NCBI GenBank assembly: GCA_965140775.1
Contig: OZ223471.1
Location: 2,356,001 to 2,420,000, forward strand
Direction: 5' to 3'
Source of the DNA: UBA6244 sp965140775
Lineage (GTDB): Bacteria > Bacteroidota > Bacteroidia > Bacteroidales > F082
DNA: 64,000 nucleotides
Made by a program: the position numbers and the translations under genes. Below are positions 17,015 to 27,100 of this stretch, piece after piece. Every line of letters begins with the position of its first letter. Position 1 is the stretch's first letter. The notes below the pieces were generated by a model. That model saw nothing but the letters and a program-made list of their open reading frames with translations, had not been told where the DNA came from and made no database searches.

Positions 17015-17926
17015 ATGATGAAATATAAGGTAAAGAAAACAGCCAACTTGCTGGAAACCATCATGGAATTATACCATGGGGTGTCGCGGCAAAAGGCCAA
17101 GCAAATCATTACCAATTCACTATTTACCAAAAACGGTCAACCTTTGGCCAATCACCCCAAAGAAGTTCTGGAAGCCGGTGATTTGCTGGAAGTGTTGAAA
17201 CCTGATAATCAGGTAAAAAAAGTGACTTTGCCCAAACGGTCGCAGCCCTTTGCCTTGTATTTTGAAGATGAGCATCTGGTAGTGGGAATCAAACCCGCGG
17301 GCATTCTGTCGGTGGCCGACCAAAATCATCCCAAAGAGAAATCGTACCATAAGATGCTGGAACAATACCTGGCCAACCGCGACGAAGAAAAAACCCGCCT
17401 TTGGGTGGTACACCGCATGGACAGGGAGCTGGAAGGCCTGATGCTTTTTGCCAAATCGGAAAATATCCAGCAAAAAATGGTGGAAAACTGGTCGAAAACC
17501 ACCATCAAACTAACCGCCCTTACCGAAGGTCGTCCCGAAGAAAACAAAGGAACCATTGAAAACTGGCTTCTCGAATCAGACCTGCGTACCCTGGTGCCCG
17601 CCTCCAAAGATCATCCGGAGGCCCACCGAGCCAAAACAGCTTGGCAGTATATTCGACCCGAAGGTGCAAATCATGTACTTGAAGTTCAGGTAATTGAAGG
17701 TAGGAATAAACAGATTCGTGCACACCTTTCCGGATTGGGTTGTCCCATCGTTGGCGACAGAAAGTACGGTGCCGATGGCGGCGTCCTTCGTCAAATCAGG
17801 TTGTCAGCCAATAGGATGGAATTCGACCATCCCACATCAGGCAAGCGAACAACTTTAAGCTATCAACCTGCAAAATTCTTTTTCGCACCCACCGGAGGAG
17901 CCAACGAACAGTATAAAATAATGTAA
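17015..17926 (+). CDS. RluA-family RNA pseudouridine synthase with S4-like N-terminus
   Basis: 303 aa. The N-terminal 65 residues resemble an S4 RNA-binding domain (GVSRQKAKQIITNSLFTKNG, then LEAGDLLEV). The catalytic domain carries HRMDRELEGLMLFAKS with catalytic Asp136; the usual form is HRLDxxTSGLLLFAK, so the TSG part is replaced by LEG. KPAG at 93-96 and EGRNKQIRAHL with GDRKYGADG near the C-terminus are typical of the family. It isomerises uridine in rRNA or tRNA; which position cannot be told. It directly follows typA. Confidence 0.9.
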   Translation: MMKYKVKKTANLLETIMELYHGVSRQKAKQIITNSLFTKNGQPLANHPKEVLEAGDLLEVLKPDNQVKKVTLPKRSQPFALYFEDEHLVVGIKPAGILSVADQNHPKEKSYHKMLEQYLANRDEEKTRLWVVHRMDRELEGLMLFAKSENIQQKMVENWSKTTIKLTALTEGRPEENKGTIENWLLESDLRTLVPASKDHPEAHRAKTAWQYIRPEGANHVLEVQVIEGRNKQIRAHLSGLGCPIVGDRKYGADGGVLRQIRLSANRMEFDHPTSGKRTTLSYQPAKFFFAPTGGANEQYKIM

Positions 17927-17927
17927 G

Positions 17928-17935
17928 TATCTTTG
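17928..17935 (+). promoter_or_regulatory. -7 element immediately before the SpoU methyltransferase
   Basis: TATCTTTG, a perfect TAnnTTTG, ends five bases before ATG 17941. If used, transcription would begin at or next to the start codon. Confidence 0.5.
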
Positions 17936-17940
17936 TGGAC

Positions 17941-18744
17941 ATGTACACACCTGAGGTTATTACAAGTCGTCAAAATCAGCGCATTAAGCACTTACTTCGT
18001 TTGCAGAAACGTCAGACAAGGGCACTTGAAAAACTGTTTGTCATTGAGGGACTTAAAGAAATTGAAAAGGCCATACATGCCGGATATGGTTTGGAAAGCG
18101 TGTTTTTCTGTTCCAAGATAATCACCCTTCCCGAATTACGAAACCTGATTCCCAACCTTTCGGACGCCGCAACATTTGAAGTGTCAGGGGATGTTTTCGA
18201 AAAAATCGCCTACCGTGAAAACTCAGGTGGGGTGGTTGTGGTAGCGAGAGAGAAAGAACACAAGCTACCTGCGTTGGCCACCGGAACCACCCCCCTTTAT
18301 CTCGTGATTGAAGGCGTAGAAAAACCCGGAAATTTGGGCGCCATATACCGTACCGCCGACGCCGCAGGAGTGGATGCCATCATTGTTTGCGATCCGAAAG
18401 CCGACCTCTACAATCCCAATGTGGTGCGTGCTTCCCTGGGATGTGTTTTTACAGTTCCCACGGCCATCAGTGATAATGCAGAGACCATCGATTGGTTGAA
18501 AAAACACAAAATACAAATACTGAGCACCTACCTCAAGGCTGCCATTCCCTACCATACAGCAGATTTTACCCAACCCACTGCCATTGTGATGGGCACCGAA
18601 GCAACGGGCATTTCAGATGATTGGGTACAATCCTCCGATGCCCACATCATCATCCCCATGAAAGGGATGGCCGACTCCATGAATGTATCCGTTTCCACAG
18701 CCATCGTGGTTTTTGAAGCCATGCGACAAAGAGGTTTTCGGTAA
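17941..18744 (+). CDS. SpoU/TrmH-family RNA 2'-O-ribose methyltransferase
   Basis: 267 aa from ATG 17941; a GTG at 17935 would add two residues. The N-terminal 100 residues form the substrate-binding domain seen in 23S rRNA methyltransferases of this family (TSRQNQRIKHLLRL, FVIEGLKEIEKAI). The C-terminal SPOUT domain shows motif 1 VEKPGNLGAIYRTADAAG, motif 2 IVMGTEATGIS and motif 3 IIIPMKGMADSMNVSVSTAI. It transfers methyl from SAM to a ribose of rRNA or tRNA; target unknown. It begins 14 bp after the pseudouridine synthase stop, so both read-through and its own promoter are possible. Confidence 0.92.
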   Translation: MYTPEVITSRQNQRIKHLLRLQKRQTRALEKLFVIEGLKEIEKAIHAGYGLESVFFCSKIITLPELRNLIPNLSDAATFEVSGDVFEKIAYRENSGGVVVVAREKEHKLPALATGTTPLYLVIEGVEKPGNLGAIYRTADAAGVDAIIVCDPKADLYNPNVVRASLGCVFTVPTAISDNAETIDWLKKHKIQILSTYLKAAIPYHTADFTQPTAIVMGTEATGISDDWVQSSDAHIIIPMKGMADSMNVSVSTAIVVFEAMRQRGFR

Positions 18745-18803
18745 TATTGGCCTTTGATTGGAATTTTTTGACAAAAAGTTGTAGCTGTTTCCGGTGCTCC
18801 GTT

Positions 18804-18826
18804 CCCGCCAGTTTGCAACTGGTGGG
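18804..18826. repeat. REP-like intergenic palindrome
   Basis: CCCGCCAGTT-TGC-AACTGGTGGG forms a 10-bp stem (one G-T pair) with a three-base loop and no T-run, between the convergent SpoU methyltransferase and trkH genes. Its shape and GC-rich stem suggest a dispersed repetitive palindrome rather than a terminator. Only one copy was noticed here. Confidence 0.45.
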
Positions 18827-18892
18827 TCACGTTTCATATATTCCATCCGCTCCCGCCCGGTGTGCTGTTTAAGTGTCACTAAATTTCTCTTC

Positions 18893-20332
18893 CTACTTCT
18901 TCCAAAACATGGGTGTAAAAATCAGCAGAAATGAATAAATCTCCAACCGACCCAACAGCATGAATACTGTAAGAAGCAGTTTACTGATATCGGGAAGCGA
19001 GTGAAAATTACTCATGGGTCCCACCAAACCAAATCCTGGACCAATGCCTCCCATGGCCGTGGCAATGGAACTGGTGGCGGTAATATCATCCAACCCCGTG
19101 AGCATGAGTAACATGCTTCCAAATACAAACACAACAAAATAGGTTACGATAAAGGTCATCAGCGAACTGTTGCTGTCGTCGCCCAAGGTGTGACCGTTCA
19201 ATTTAACCGAAATGATGGCTTTGGGATGCATCACCAATTTAGTGGCACGACGGATATTTTTTACTGCCACCAGATGCCGGGCTATTTTGATACCTCCGGC
19301 CGTACTTCCGGTACTTCCACCAATAAACAACATCAGGAAAATCAACACTGATGCCAGTTTTGGCCACAACAAGTAGTCGGAAGTGGCAAAGCCGGTACAC
19401 GTAATGATGGAAGCGGTTTGAAAAATGGCGTCGCGAAACGACACCTCCAGGGTGCGCGGGGTTTGGAAAAATAGCACAGCCGTAATCATCAACCCCAATA
19501 CAAAAATCAACACATAGTACAATTTGAACTCCTCATTGCCTTTGATGTGGTTGATATCCCTTCGGAAAAGGTGATAATAAATCACAAAATTGGTGCCGGC
19601 CAATATCATAAATGCCGTAATAACATATTGAATATAAGGTGAATAATTGGCGATGCTTGAATTTTGGGTGGAAAATCCTCCCGTGGCCACCGTGGCGAAT
19701 GAATGACATACACTATCGAATACAGACATGCCCCCCAACATCAAAAGCACGGTTTCGGAAAAAGTCAACAGTAAATAAATCAGCAACAAACGATATCCCA
19801 TGGCCTTCATTCGAGGCCTGATTTTCTCCTTCAGCGACGATTCCAATGAAAACAGGTTGTAGTTTCCCATTTTTAAGGAGGGAGAAATCACAATAACCAG
19901 CATAATAATCCCAATTCCACCTATCCAATGTGTTAAACTTCGCCAAAAAAGCAGCGAATGAGGCAGCGCTTCGATGTCGGTGATGATGGAAGAACCGGTG
20001 GTGGAAAAACCTGATACCGACTCAAAATAGGCATCCACCACATGGGGTACATAGCCCGAAATTAGATAGGGGAGGGCACCTATAACGGATATCACAAACC
20101 AGGAGGCAGCCACCGATACATAGGCTTCTCTGCGGCCCATCTCCAGTGGCGCATTAGTTCTTGAATAATAGTAACTTACCCCTGACAATATCCCGGCAAG
20201 AATGGCCGAATACAAAAAGGTGCCCATGGATTCGCCATAAGCAAATGCCAATCCAAGACAGAATAACAACGCAATAAACGTAATCGTTATCACCCTGTTG
20301 AGTACCCGAAAAACTGTAACAAAGTTCAGCAT
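18893..20332 (-). CDS. trkH: TrkH-family potassium uptake channel subunit
   Basis: 479 aa, very hydrophobic, with about ten membrane segments plus re-entrant pore loops. Selectivity-filter segments can be seen: SGFSTTGSS, FATVATGGFST, IITCTGFATSD and the last one around SIATAMGGIGPGFG. LTHWIGGIGIIML and GSTGSTAGGIKIAR are family hallmarks. It moves K+ (with Na+ or H+) across the inner membrane. The regulatory NAD-binding subunit TrkA is not next to it, so it must be encoded elsewhere. The gene has its own promoter and is convergent with the RNA methyltransferase. Confidence 0.95.
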   Translation of the reverse strand: MLNFVTVFRVLNRVITITFIALLFCLGLAFAYGESMGTFLYSAILAGILSGVSYYYSRTNAPLEMGRREAYVSVAASWFVISVIGALPYLISGYVPHVVDAYFESVSGFSTTGSSIITDIEALPHSLLFWRSLTHWIGGIGIIMLVIVISPSLKMGNYNLFSLESSLKEKIRPRMKAMGYRLLLIYLLLTFSETVLLMLGGMSVFDSVCHSFATVATGGFSTQNSSIANYSPYIQYVITAFMILAGTNFVIYYHLFRRDINHIKGNEEFKLYYVLIFVLGLMITAVLFFQTPRTLEVSFRDAIFQTASIITCTGFATSDYLLWPKLASVLIFLMLFIGGSTGSTAGGIKIARHLVAVKNIRRATKLVMHPKAIISVKLNGHTLGDDSNSSLMTFIVTYFVVFVFGSMLLMLTGLDDITATSSIATAMGGIGPGFGLVGPMSNFHSLPDISKLLLTVFMLLGRLEIYSFLLIFTPMFWKK

Positions 20333-20351
20333 GTTACTTTCAACTATTTGG

Positions 20352-20359
20352 CAAACTTA
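20352..20359 (-). promoter_or_regulatory. -7 element for trkH
   Basis: Minus-strand TAAGTTTG, a perfect TAnnTTTG, 19 bp before ATG 20332. Confidence 0.6.
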
Positions 20360-20702
20360 TTAAAACCTGCTTTCCCTGACCACATACCCAGCAGGTATTC
20401 GCTACCGCACGTATGATCAATCTTCGGAGCAGCCGTTCCTTGTCCACCAAACGGGCGGCAAAATTAACACTAATTCATTTCTCACAATGCGAAATAGTGA
20501 AGTTATTGGCACGTACGATGGCAACGATAAAAAATCCATGATGTTAAAAACCTTCGGGCATGTTCAAAACTGGCGTTTCCTTTGTGTAACTCCATGAATT
20601 TCCCGTGTAATTCTGTGATATGGCAAAAAAATAAATCGCTGCAATCGAATATCGTATCAAAATCGACATGTGTCTCCTTGGTATCCCAATTTCAATACAC
20701 AA
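20360..20702. other. Non-coding region between trkH promoter and aconitase terminator
   Basis: No gene or conserved site seen. Bases 20577-20625 carry a TTTGTGTAACTCCATG / GTGTAATTCTGTG pattern of low complexity. Confidence 0.4.
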
Positions 20703-20736
20703 AAAAAACCGATATCCTTTTAACAGACATCGGTTT
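20703..20736 (-). terminator. Terminator after the fused aconitase-family gene
   Basis: On the minus strand AAACCGATGTC pairs with GATATCGGTTT (one mismatch), followed by a run of T; 20 bp past the stop. Confidence 0.8.
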
Positions 20737-20755
20737 TGTATAGCTTTAACAGGGA

Positions 20756-22561
20756 CTAAAACAGCCCGTCGTTGCGGTAAATCTCCAATTGAACATCCGA
20801 GAAAGGTTCTGCCTGAACGGCACAACCATCCGAAAGTTTAACAATTTCTCCGGTTTTAAAATTCACACTGATCTCGTCCCCGTCCTTGAGGTTAAGTCCA
20901 TCGATGGACTCATAGGTGAGGATTGGAAAAGCGGCATTGATGGCATTGCGTTCGTAAATGGCACCAAAAGATTCAGCCAAAATCGCCTGAACCCCCAGGG
21001 TAGCAAATCCGTCAACGGCCTGCTGACGTGAGCTTCCGGCACCAAAGTTTTTACCCACTATCACGATATCACCGGCTTTCACGCGTTTGGCAAAATCTTC
21101 GTACCCTTCGAGGTTATCGAAAATATACTGACCCATTTCTTTGGGATCCGTAATTTGCAGGTAGCGGTTGTGGAAAATCATGTCGGTGTCGATGTCGTCT
21201 TTTTTAATAATCCAAACACGTCCTGTAACGGTATCGGCTTTTTCGGCTATTTCCTTCTGACGTTTGCCATCACCAGAGGTAAAAGCCACCATATCTTCCA
21301 TTGTATAGTCGGTTGCTTTTTCAGGGATATCATCTTCGGTGGTGATATAACCTGCGATGGCCGAAGCTGCCACGGAAGCAGGCGAAGCCAAATAAACCGA
21401 CCCCTTGCCTTGTTTTCCGGGAAAATTACGGTTGCCGGTGCTGATGGTCACTTCTCCGGGACCATTTTGTCCTACTTGTCCGGCAGCACAACCTGCACAT
21501 CCTGCATTACTTACGAGGGCACCTGCTTTTTTAAAGGTAGAAATGATCCCTTCTTCCAAACATTGCAACCAAATTTCGTCCGTTGCCGGAACTATTTTCA
21601 ACACCACACCGGGAGCTACCTTTCGGCCTTCCAAAATGCGGGCGGCGGTACGCATGTCTTCCATCCGACCATTGGTGCAACTTCCAATAAATGCCGAATG
21701 AATCCTGTTTTTCTTGGTTTCGGTGATGTCCACAGTATCGTGGGGTTTTCCCGGACGGCTTACCATGGGTACAAAGGTGCTGATATCCAGAGTAAATTCC
21801 TTTTCATAAGTGGCATCCGCATCGGCCTGAGGACGTTCCAGTTTTTTTCCGGTTTTTTCCTCGCAGTAACGCATGATGTCGTCGTTTGGGGTAAACAGCA
21901 GGATAATCACACCCATTTCCGTACCCATGGAGGCAATGGTAATACGTTCGTCAAGAGTAAGCGCATCCACGGCTTCGCCATAAAATTCTACGGAATACCC
22001 CAACAATTGATTGGCGCCAAACTCATGCAATAAGTTGAGCACAATATCTTTGGCTGTTACTTGCTTTGGTCGTTTTCCTGTCAGGGTAATTTTAACCGAA
22101 GGTGGCACTTTAAACCAAACCTTACCTTTATTAAAAGCAGCGGCTATGTCCTTATCGCCCATTCCCTGACCAAAAGCACCTATGGCACCAAGAATATTGG
22201 CGTGCGAATCGGTGGTAACAGCAGTGGAGCCGGGCCAGGCCAACCCTTCGCTAATCAGCGTGTGGGTACCAATTCCGGTATTGATATCAAAAACCTTGAT
22301 GCCGTGCTTATGGGCATAGGTACGTACAAGTTGCTGATTTACTGCGTATTTCTGGTCGCTTCCGGTGGGATTGGTATCGAATGTAAAGAACGTACGCTTC
22401 ACATCATCTGCCCTTAAGTTGTTATCTTCCAAGGTTTTTACCACATTGGGGCCACCAAAATCACGAGCCACACGGGCATCAATTAATATATCTACAATTT
22501 CGCCCGGTTTTACCTGCTTTTTTCCTGCATGTGAGGCCAGAATTTTTTCTATAAGGTTCAT
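20756..22561 (-). CDS. Aconitase/3-isopropylmalate dehydratase-family enzyme, large and small domains fused
   Basis: 601 aa. Residues 1-420 are the catalytic large domain with [4Fe-4S] cysteines in GSCTNGRMED and NAGCAGCAAG, TDSHANILGAIGAFGQGMGD, and STGNRNFPGKQG. Residues about 440-601 are the LeuD-like swivel domain (IIKKDDIDTDMIFHNRYL, GKNFGAGSSRQQAVDGF). LeuC and LeuD are normally separate proteins in bacteria; here one chain holds both. It should dehydrate and rehydrate a hydroxy di- or tri-acid. No leuA or leuB is nearby, so isopropylmalate, homoaconitate, dimethylmalate or citrate are all possible substrates. It stands alone with its own promoter and terminator. Confidence 0.93.
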   Translation of the reverse strand: MNLIEKILASHAGKKQVKPGEIVDILIDARVARDFGGPNVVKTLEDNNLRADDVKRTFFTFDTNPTGSDQKYAVNQQLVRTYAHKHGIKVFDINTGIGTHTLISEGLAWPGSTAVTTDSHANILGAIGAFGQGMGDKDIAAAFNKGKVWFKVPPSVKITLTGKRPKQVTAKDIVLNLLHEFGANQLLGYSVEFYGEAVDALTLDERITIASMGTEMGVIILLFTPNDDIMRYCEEKTGKKLERPQADADATYEKEFTLDISTFVPMVSRPGKPHDTVDITETKKNRIHSAFIGSCTNGRMEDMRTAARILEGRKVAPGVVLKIVPATDEIWLQCLEEGIISTFKKAGALVSNAGCAGCAAGQVGQNGPGEVTISTGNRNFPGKQGKGSVYLASPASVAASAIAGYITTEDDIPEKATDYTMEDMVAFTSGDGKRQKEIAEKADTVTGRVWIIKKDDIDTDMIFHNRYLQITDPKEMGQYIFDNLEGYEDFAKRVKAGDIVIVGKNFGAGSSRQQAVDGFATLGVQAILAESFGAIYERNAINAAFPILTYESIDGLNLKDGDEISVNFKTGEIVKLSDGCAVQAEPFSDVQLEIYRNDGLF

Positions 22562-22583
22562 TTTTTTCAGATTTATTTGGATT

Positions 22584-22611
22584 CAAAAATAGAACAAAGG
22601 ACTTTCACAAA
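22584..22611 (-). promoter_or_regulatory. Promoter of the fused aconitase-family gene
   Basis: Minus strand: TTTG (22608-22611), 16-bp gap, TATTTTTG (22584-22591), 22 bp before the ATG. The spacing equals that at the superoxide dismutase promoter. Confidence 0.65.
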
Positions 22612-22616
22612 ACAAT

Positions 22617-22650
22617 AGAATCTGTCTAAATTAATATCCAGACAGATTCT
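22617..22650 (-). terminator. Terminator after the RND efflux operon
   Basis: A perfect 11-bp inverted repeat, AGAATCTGTCT / AGACAGATTCT, with a 12-base loop, followed on the minus strand by a T-rich stretch. Confidence 0.8.
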
Positions 22651-22697
22651 CTATGTTTACAAACCGGTCTAATGGCCGATCGATGAATGGAACAAAA

Positions 22698-24110
22698 TTA
22701 ATTGACGTTTCCGGAAGTCATTTGCTGCTCTTCCTCCGGAGAAATCCAGCCTCCACCCAATGCCTTATACAACTGAATGTAGGCACTAAGCAACTGCTGA
22801 CGGGTTTGCGAATAATCCAATTGTGCCTGAAACGACTGCGTCTGTGAGTCGATCACCTCCAGGTAACTGGTGACGCCCTTATCATAACGTTGCCAGCTCA
22901 GCTTTTCGGCATTGATGGCGGCAGAATAGCGCACTTTCAAAGCCTTCATCTCTGATTTAAGGGTACTGATGGTGACAAGCGCATCTTCCACCTCCTTAAA
23001 GGCACCCAAAACCACATTTTGATAGTTTAATGCAGCTTCCTCGGCCTGATAAGTAGCAATTTCCACTCGTCTTTTATTTTTTCCAAACTGAAATACCGGA
23101 CCCAACAATCCTGCACCCACCGACCAGGCAGCGCCTCCGCTGGTGAGTGTGCTCAAATCATCGCTGGCCACACCCAAAAGTCCGGTGAGGCTAATGGAAG
23201 GCAAACGCATGGCTACTGCCACGCCGATTTGTTCGTTGGCAGCCATGCAACTGGCTTCGGCTTGGAGTATGTCGGGACGACGCTCCAGAAGTTGCGATGG
23301 CAAACCCGTGGGTATGTCGGGCGGAATGGGCTGATCAAGCAAAGCCATGCCCGTTTCGATGGACTGGGGCATTCTTCCGAGCAGGATGTTCAGCGAACTT
23401 TGGGTGGTGGCGATAAGCCTTTGATAGGAGGGAACAGCCGCGGCAGCCAGTGCCCATTGTATTTGCGATTGATTCACATCAATTTCGGCAACCACGCCAT
23501 GGGCAAATCTTTCTTCCAAAATTTTCAAGCCACGGGCGCGGGAATCGAGGGTGCTATACGAAATTTCCAATTCCGATTGGTAATCCAACAACTGGAAATA
23601 GGTGCTCGTTACAGCCGAAATCAAGCCCATCTGGATGGTACGCATACCATATTGAGAAGCAGCGAGTTCGGCTCGTGCAGCATCGGTGGCACTTCGGTAT
23701 TTACCCCAAAAATCCAATTCCCACACCAGTTCAGGATAGGCATAAAAATTATTGTTGATGGTATTGAGTTTGGCACCTGAAAAGTTTCCGCGTGCGGCAC
23801 CGGCTGACACATTAACGGAAGGCCATTGGTCGGCTTTGTTGTACCCCACCGTAGCGCGTGCAGCCTCAATTCTGGCAGCCGCCACCAGCACATCCTTGTT
23901 TTGGGCAAGTGCAGTTTTAATTAATGTATCCAACACCGGATCGTTAAACATCTCCCACCATTTCAGGTTGACGATGGTATCGCTGGTAATGGAATCGAAT
24001 CCTGAGGCCTTCGACAAATCAAAGGATGATCTCTGATATTGTGGTCCTAATTTACAACCTGTAAGATAGATCGACAGTACAATTACCAACAGAAAAGCTA
24101 TTTTTTTCAT
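22698..24110 (-). CDS. RND efflux outer-membrane channel lipoprotein (TolC/OprM family)
   Basis: 470 aa. A lipoprotein signal with lipobox LTGC (Cys19) is followed by the two-repeat outer-membrane-factor fold: LVWELDFWGKYRSATDAARAELAAS and the second repeat with LKSEMKALKVRYSAAINAEKLSWQRYDKGVTSYLEV. RPDILQAEASCMAANEQIGVAVAMRLPSI-type sequence is the NodT-family signature. It forms the trimeric exit duct for the pump. Last gene of the operon; its ATG overlaps the permease stop by four bases. Confidence 0.94.
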   Translation of the reverse strand: MKKIAFLLVIVLSIYLTGCKLGPQYQRSSFDLSKASGFDSITSDTIVNLKWWEMFNDPVLDTLIKTALAQNKDVLVAAARIEAARATVGYNKADQWPSVNVSAGAARGNFSGAKLNTINNNFYAYPELVWELDFWGKYRSATDAARAELAASQYGMRTIQMGLISAVTSTYFQLLDYQSELEISYSTLDSRARGLKILEERFAHGVVAEIDVNQSQIQWALAAAAVPSYQRLIATTQSSLNILLGRMPQSIETGMALLDQPIPPDIPTGLPSQLLERRPDILQAEASCMAANEQIGVAVAMRLPSISLTGLLGVASDDLSTLTSGGAAWSVGAGLLGPVFQFGKNKRRVEIATYQAEEAALNYQNVVLGAFKEVEDALVTISTLKSEMKALKVRYSAAINAEKLSWQRYDKGVTSYLEVIDSQTQSFQAQLDYSQTRQQLLSAYIQLYKALGGGWISPEEEQQMTSGNVN

Positions 24111-27100
24111 GATTTATCTGTTTCAGAATTAACCTTTGATAACGCTCTTTTCTTCTCATATCCGGCCAGTTTTCCAACCAACACAAAAAGCATGGGATAG
24201 AAGAAAATTCCCAGGAAAGTGGCTACACTCATGCCTCCAAGCAGCGCCATGCCCATTACTTTACGCGATTCGGCTCCAGACCCTGTGGCCAATACCAGTG
24301 GTAAAATACCCAGAATGAAGGAGAAGGCCGTCATGAGGATGGGACGAAAACGCTCGCGGGCAGCTTTGAGGGCAGAATCCACCAACGACAACCCGTTCTC
24401 GAACTCGTCTTTGGCGTATTCCACAATCAAAATGGCATTTTTAGCCGCCATGGCAATGAGCAACACCAAAGAAATCTGTGCAAAAATATTGTTCTCGAAG
24501 CTGGTGCTGAATTGTCGTGCAATCCAAAGTCCAACAAAAGCCCCAAACAAGGCAAAGGGCGTTCCCAACAAAATACTCATGGGCAACGACCAACTTTCGT
24601 ACTGAGCCGCAAGAATCAAGAATACAAAAATGAGAGAGAACAGGAACACAATTCCTGCCGCACCCGACGACTCTTCTTCCTGATACGACAGAGCATTCCA
24701 GGCATAGGACATGTCAGCCGGAAGGGTTGCCAGCGCCACCTCTTTGAGTGCATTCAACGCATCAGAGGACGTATAACCCGGCGCCGGACTACCTTGTACT
24801 TCCGCTGCGCGATAAAGATTGAAGCGGGTGATATAGTCAGGACCATACACATTCTCTACATCCACCATGGTAGAAAGGGGTACCATGGAACCTTGGTTGT
24901 TCTTAATGAAGAAGTTATTAATCTGTTTGGCATCCACACGATACATCGGTTCAGCCTGAATATAGGTTTTGTACAATCGGCCAAAGCGGGTAAAATCATT
25001 CACATACGCACCACCCAAAAATGCGCCCACAGTGGTGTACACATCACCTAGATTGACCCCCATCTTAAGCACCTTTTCTTTATTCACCTGAATGTATTTT
25101 TGTGGCACATTGGATTGAAATGTGGTAAATGCCTGACCTATTTCCGGACGTGCCATAGCCGAATCGATGAACATTTGGGTATTTTTCGCCAAATAATCAG
25201 GCGTACCACCCGACCTGTCCTGAATCATGATACTAAATCCGGAACCGTTACCCAAACCGGGAATGGCTGGTGGTTCAAAAGCAAAGGCCTGAGCTGACTT
25301 GACATAAAAAAACAATTCTTTGTTCACATCCTGAACCACCTGACTGGCGGTTTTCGATCGTTGATCCCATGGAATGAGGTTGACGAAGATAAAAGCATTG
25401 TTGGAAGCCATGGCTCCGGAGAGCAATGAATATCCTGTTACGTTGGTAACATATTCTATTTCAGGGTGTTTCTCAAGAATCTTCTCAATCTGTCGGGTTA
25501 CCACATCGGTCCGTTGCAAACTTGCCGCATTGGGCAGCTGCACATTGAGCATAAAATACCCCATGTCTTCCACCGGAATAAACCCTGTGGGAACGATTTT
25601 TCCAAAAATACCCGCGGCAGCGAAAATGATTCCGATAAAAATGGCACTTCGTGTCAGTTTCCTGGTGACAATCTGAGTAAAATCCATGTACTTGGTGGTT
25701 GTTTTTCCCATGCTTTTGTTAAACCATCCAAAGAACTTACCCAAAATACCCTTGTAAGGCTTAGGTTTACGCAACAACAACGAGCAAAGGGCAGGGGAGA
25801 GGGAAAGCGCATTGATGGAGGAAATTACCACCGATACCGCCACCGTAATGGCAAACTGCTGATACAATCGTCCGGTGATACCACTCATATTGGCCACAGG
25901 AATAAACACAGCTACCAACACGATGGTAGTGGCTATAACCGGTGCCGTCACCTTACGCATGGCATCCAGGGTAGCTTCTTTGGCCGACATGCCGGCTTCA
26001 ATGTTCACCTGCACGGCCTCCACAACCACAATGGCATCATCTACCACAATTCCGATGGCGAGTACCAATCCCAACAATGACAGCACATTTACCGTGAATC
26101 CAAGCAATGGAAACAGCATAAAGGCACCAACTAAAGATACGGGAATGGCCAACAGCGGGATAAGTGTGGCGCGCCAGTCCTGAATAAAAATAAACACCAC
26201 TAAAATCACCAAAAACAAAGCTTCAAACAACGTTTTGATAATGTCGTCGATTCCGGCGGTGATGGGTGCCGTAGCATCCAGAGAGATGTCGTATTTCACC
26301 CCGTCGGGGAAACGGGCCGACATTTTTTCCATGCTGCTTTTTACCATTCCGGCCAATTCAACTGCATTGGAACCGGGTGATTGATAAAGGGCTATTACGC
26401 TACATTCGCTTCCATTCAAACGGGTAAAAGCATTATAGGTTTCCACTCCCAAATCAATCTTCGCCACATCTTTAAGCTTTACCTGCGAACCGTCTTCTTT
26501 AATACGAATTACAATATCGCCAAAAGCTTCCTCGGTGTTAAAGCGTTCGGGAAGTTTAACGGTATAAGTATATTCCGTTCCGGGAGGGGCAGGCTCGGCA
26601 CCAAATTTTCCACCGGGTACAATCACATTCTGTTGTTTGATGGCATTGAGGATTTCAGGAATGGTTAATCCCATCTGACTGAGTCTATCAGGTTTTACCC
26701 AAATTCGCATGGAATAATCGCTGGCTCCCAGCACCGTTACATTACCCACACCGCTGATGCGCGAAAGTTCATCTTTGATATTAATCAAGGCATAGTTCCC
26801 CAAAAAATTTTGATCATACACATCGCCTTCAGATGTCAGTGTAATGAGCATCAAAATATTAGGAAGCGATTTTTGGGTGGTAACACCGTATTGCGTAACA
26901 GCGGAAGGCAACTTGGCCGTGGCTGCGCTTACTTTATTTTGGGTAAATACGGTATTCATGTCGGGATCGGAACCTACCTCAAACGAAACCTGGATATTCA
27001 TGGAGCCGTCGTTGGCATTGGTGGATTTCAGATAAATCATGTTGTCCACGCCATTGATTTGTTGCTCCAGGGGAGTGGCCACCGTTTGTTCCACACTCAC

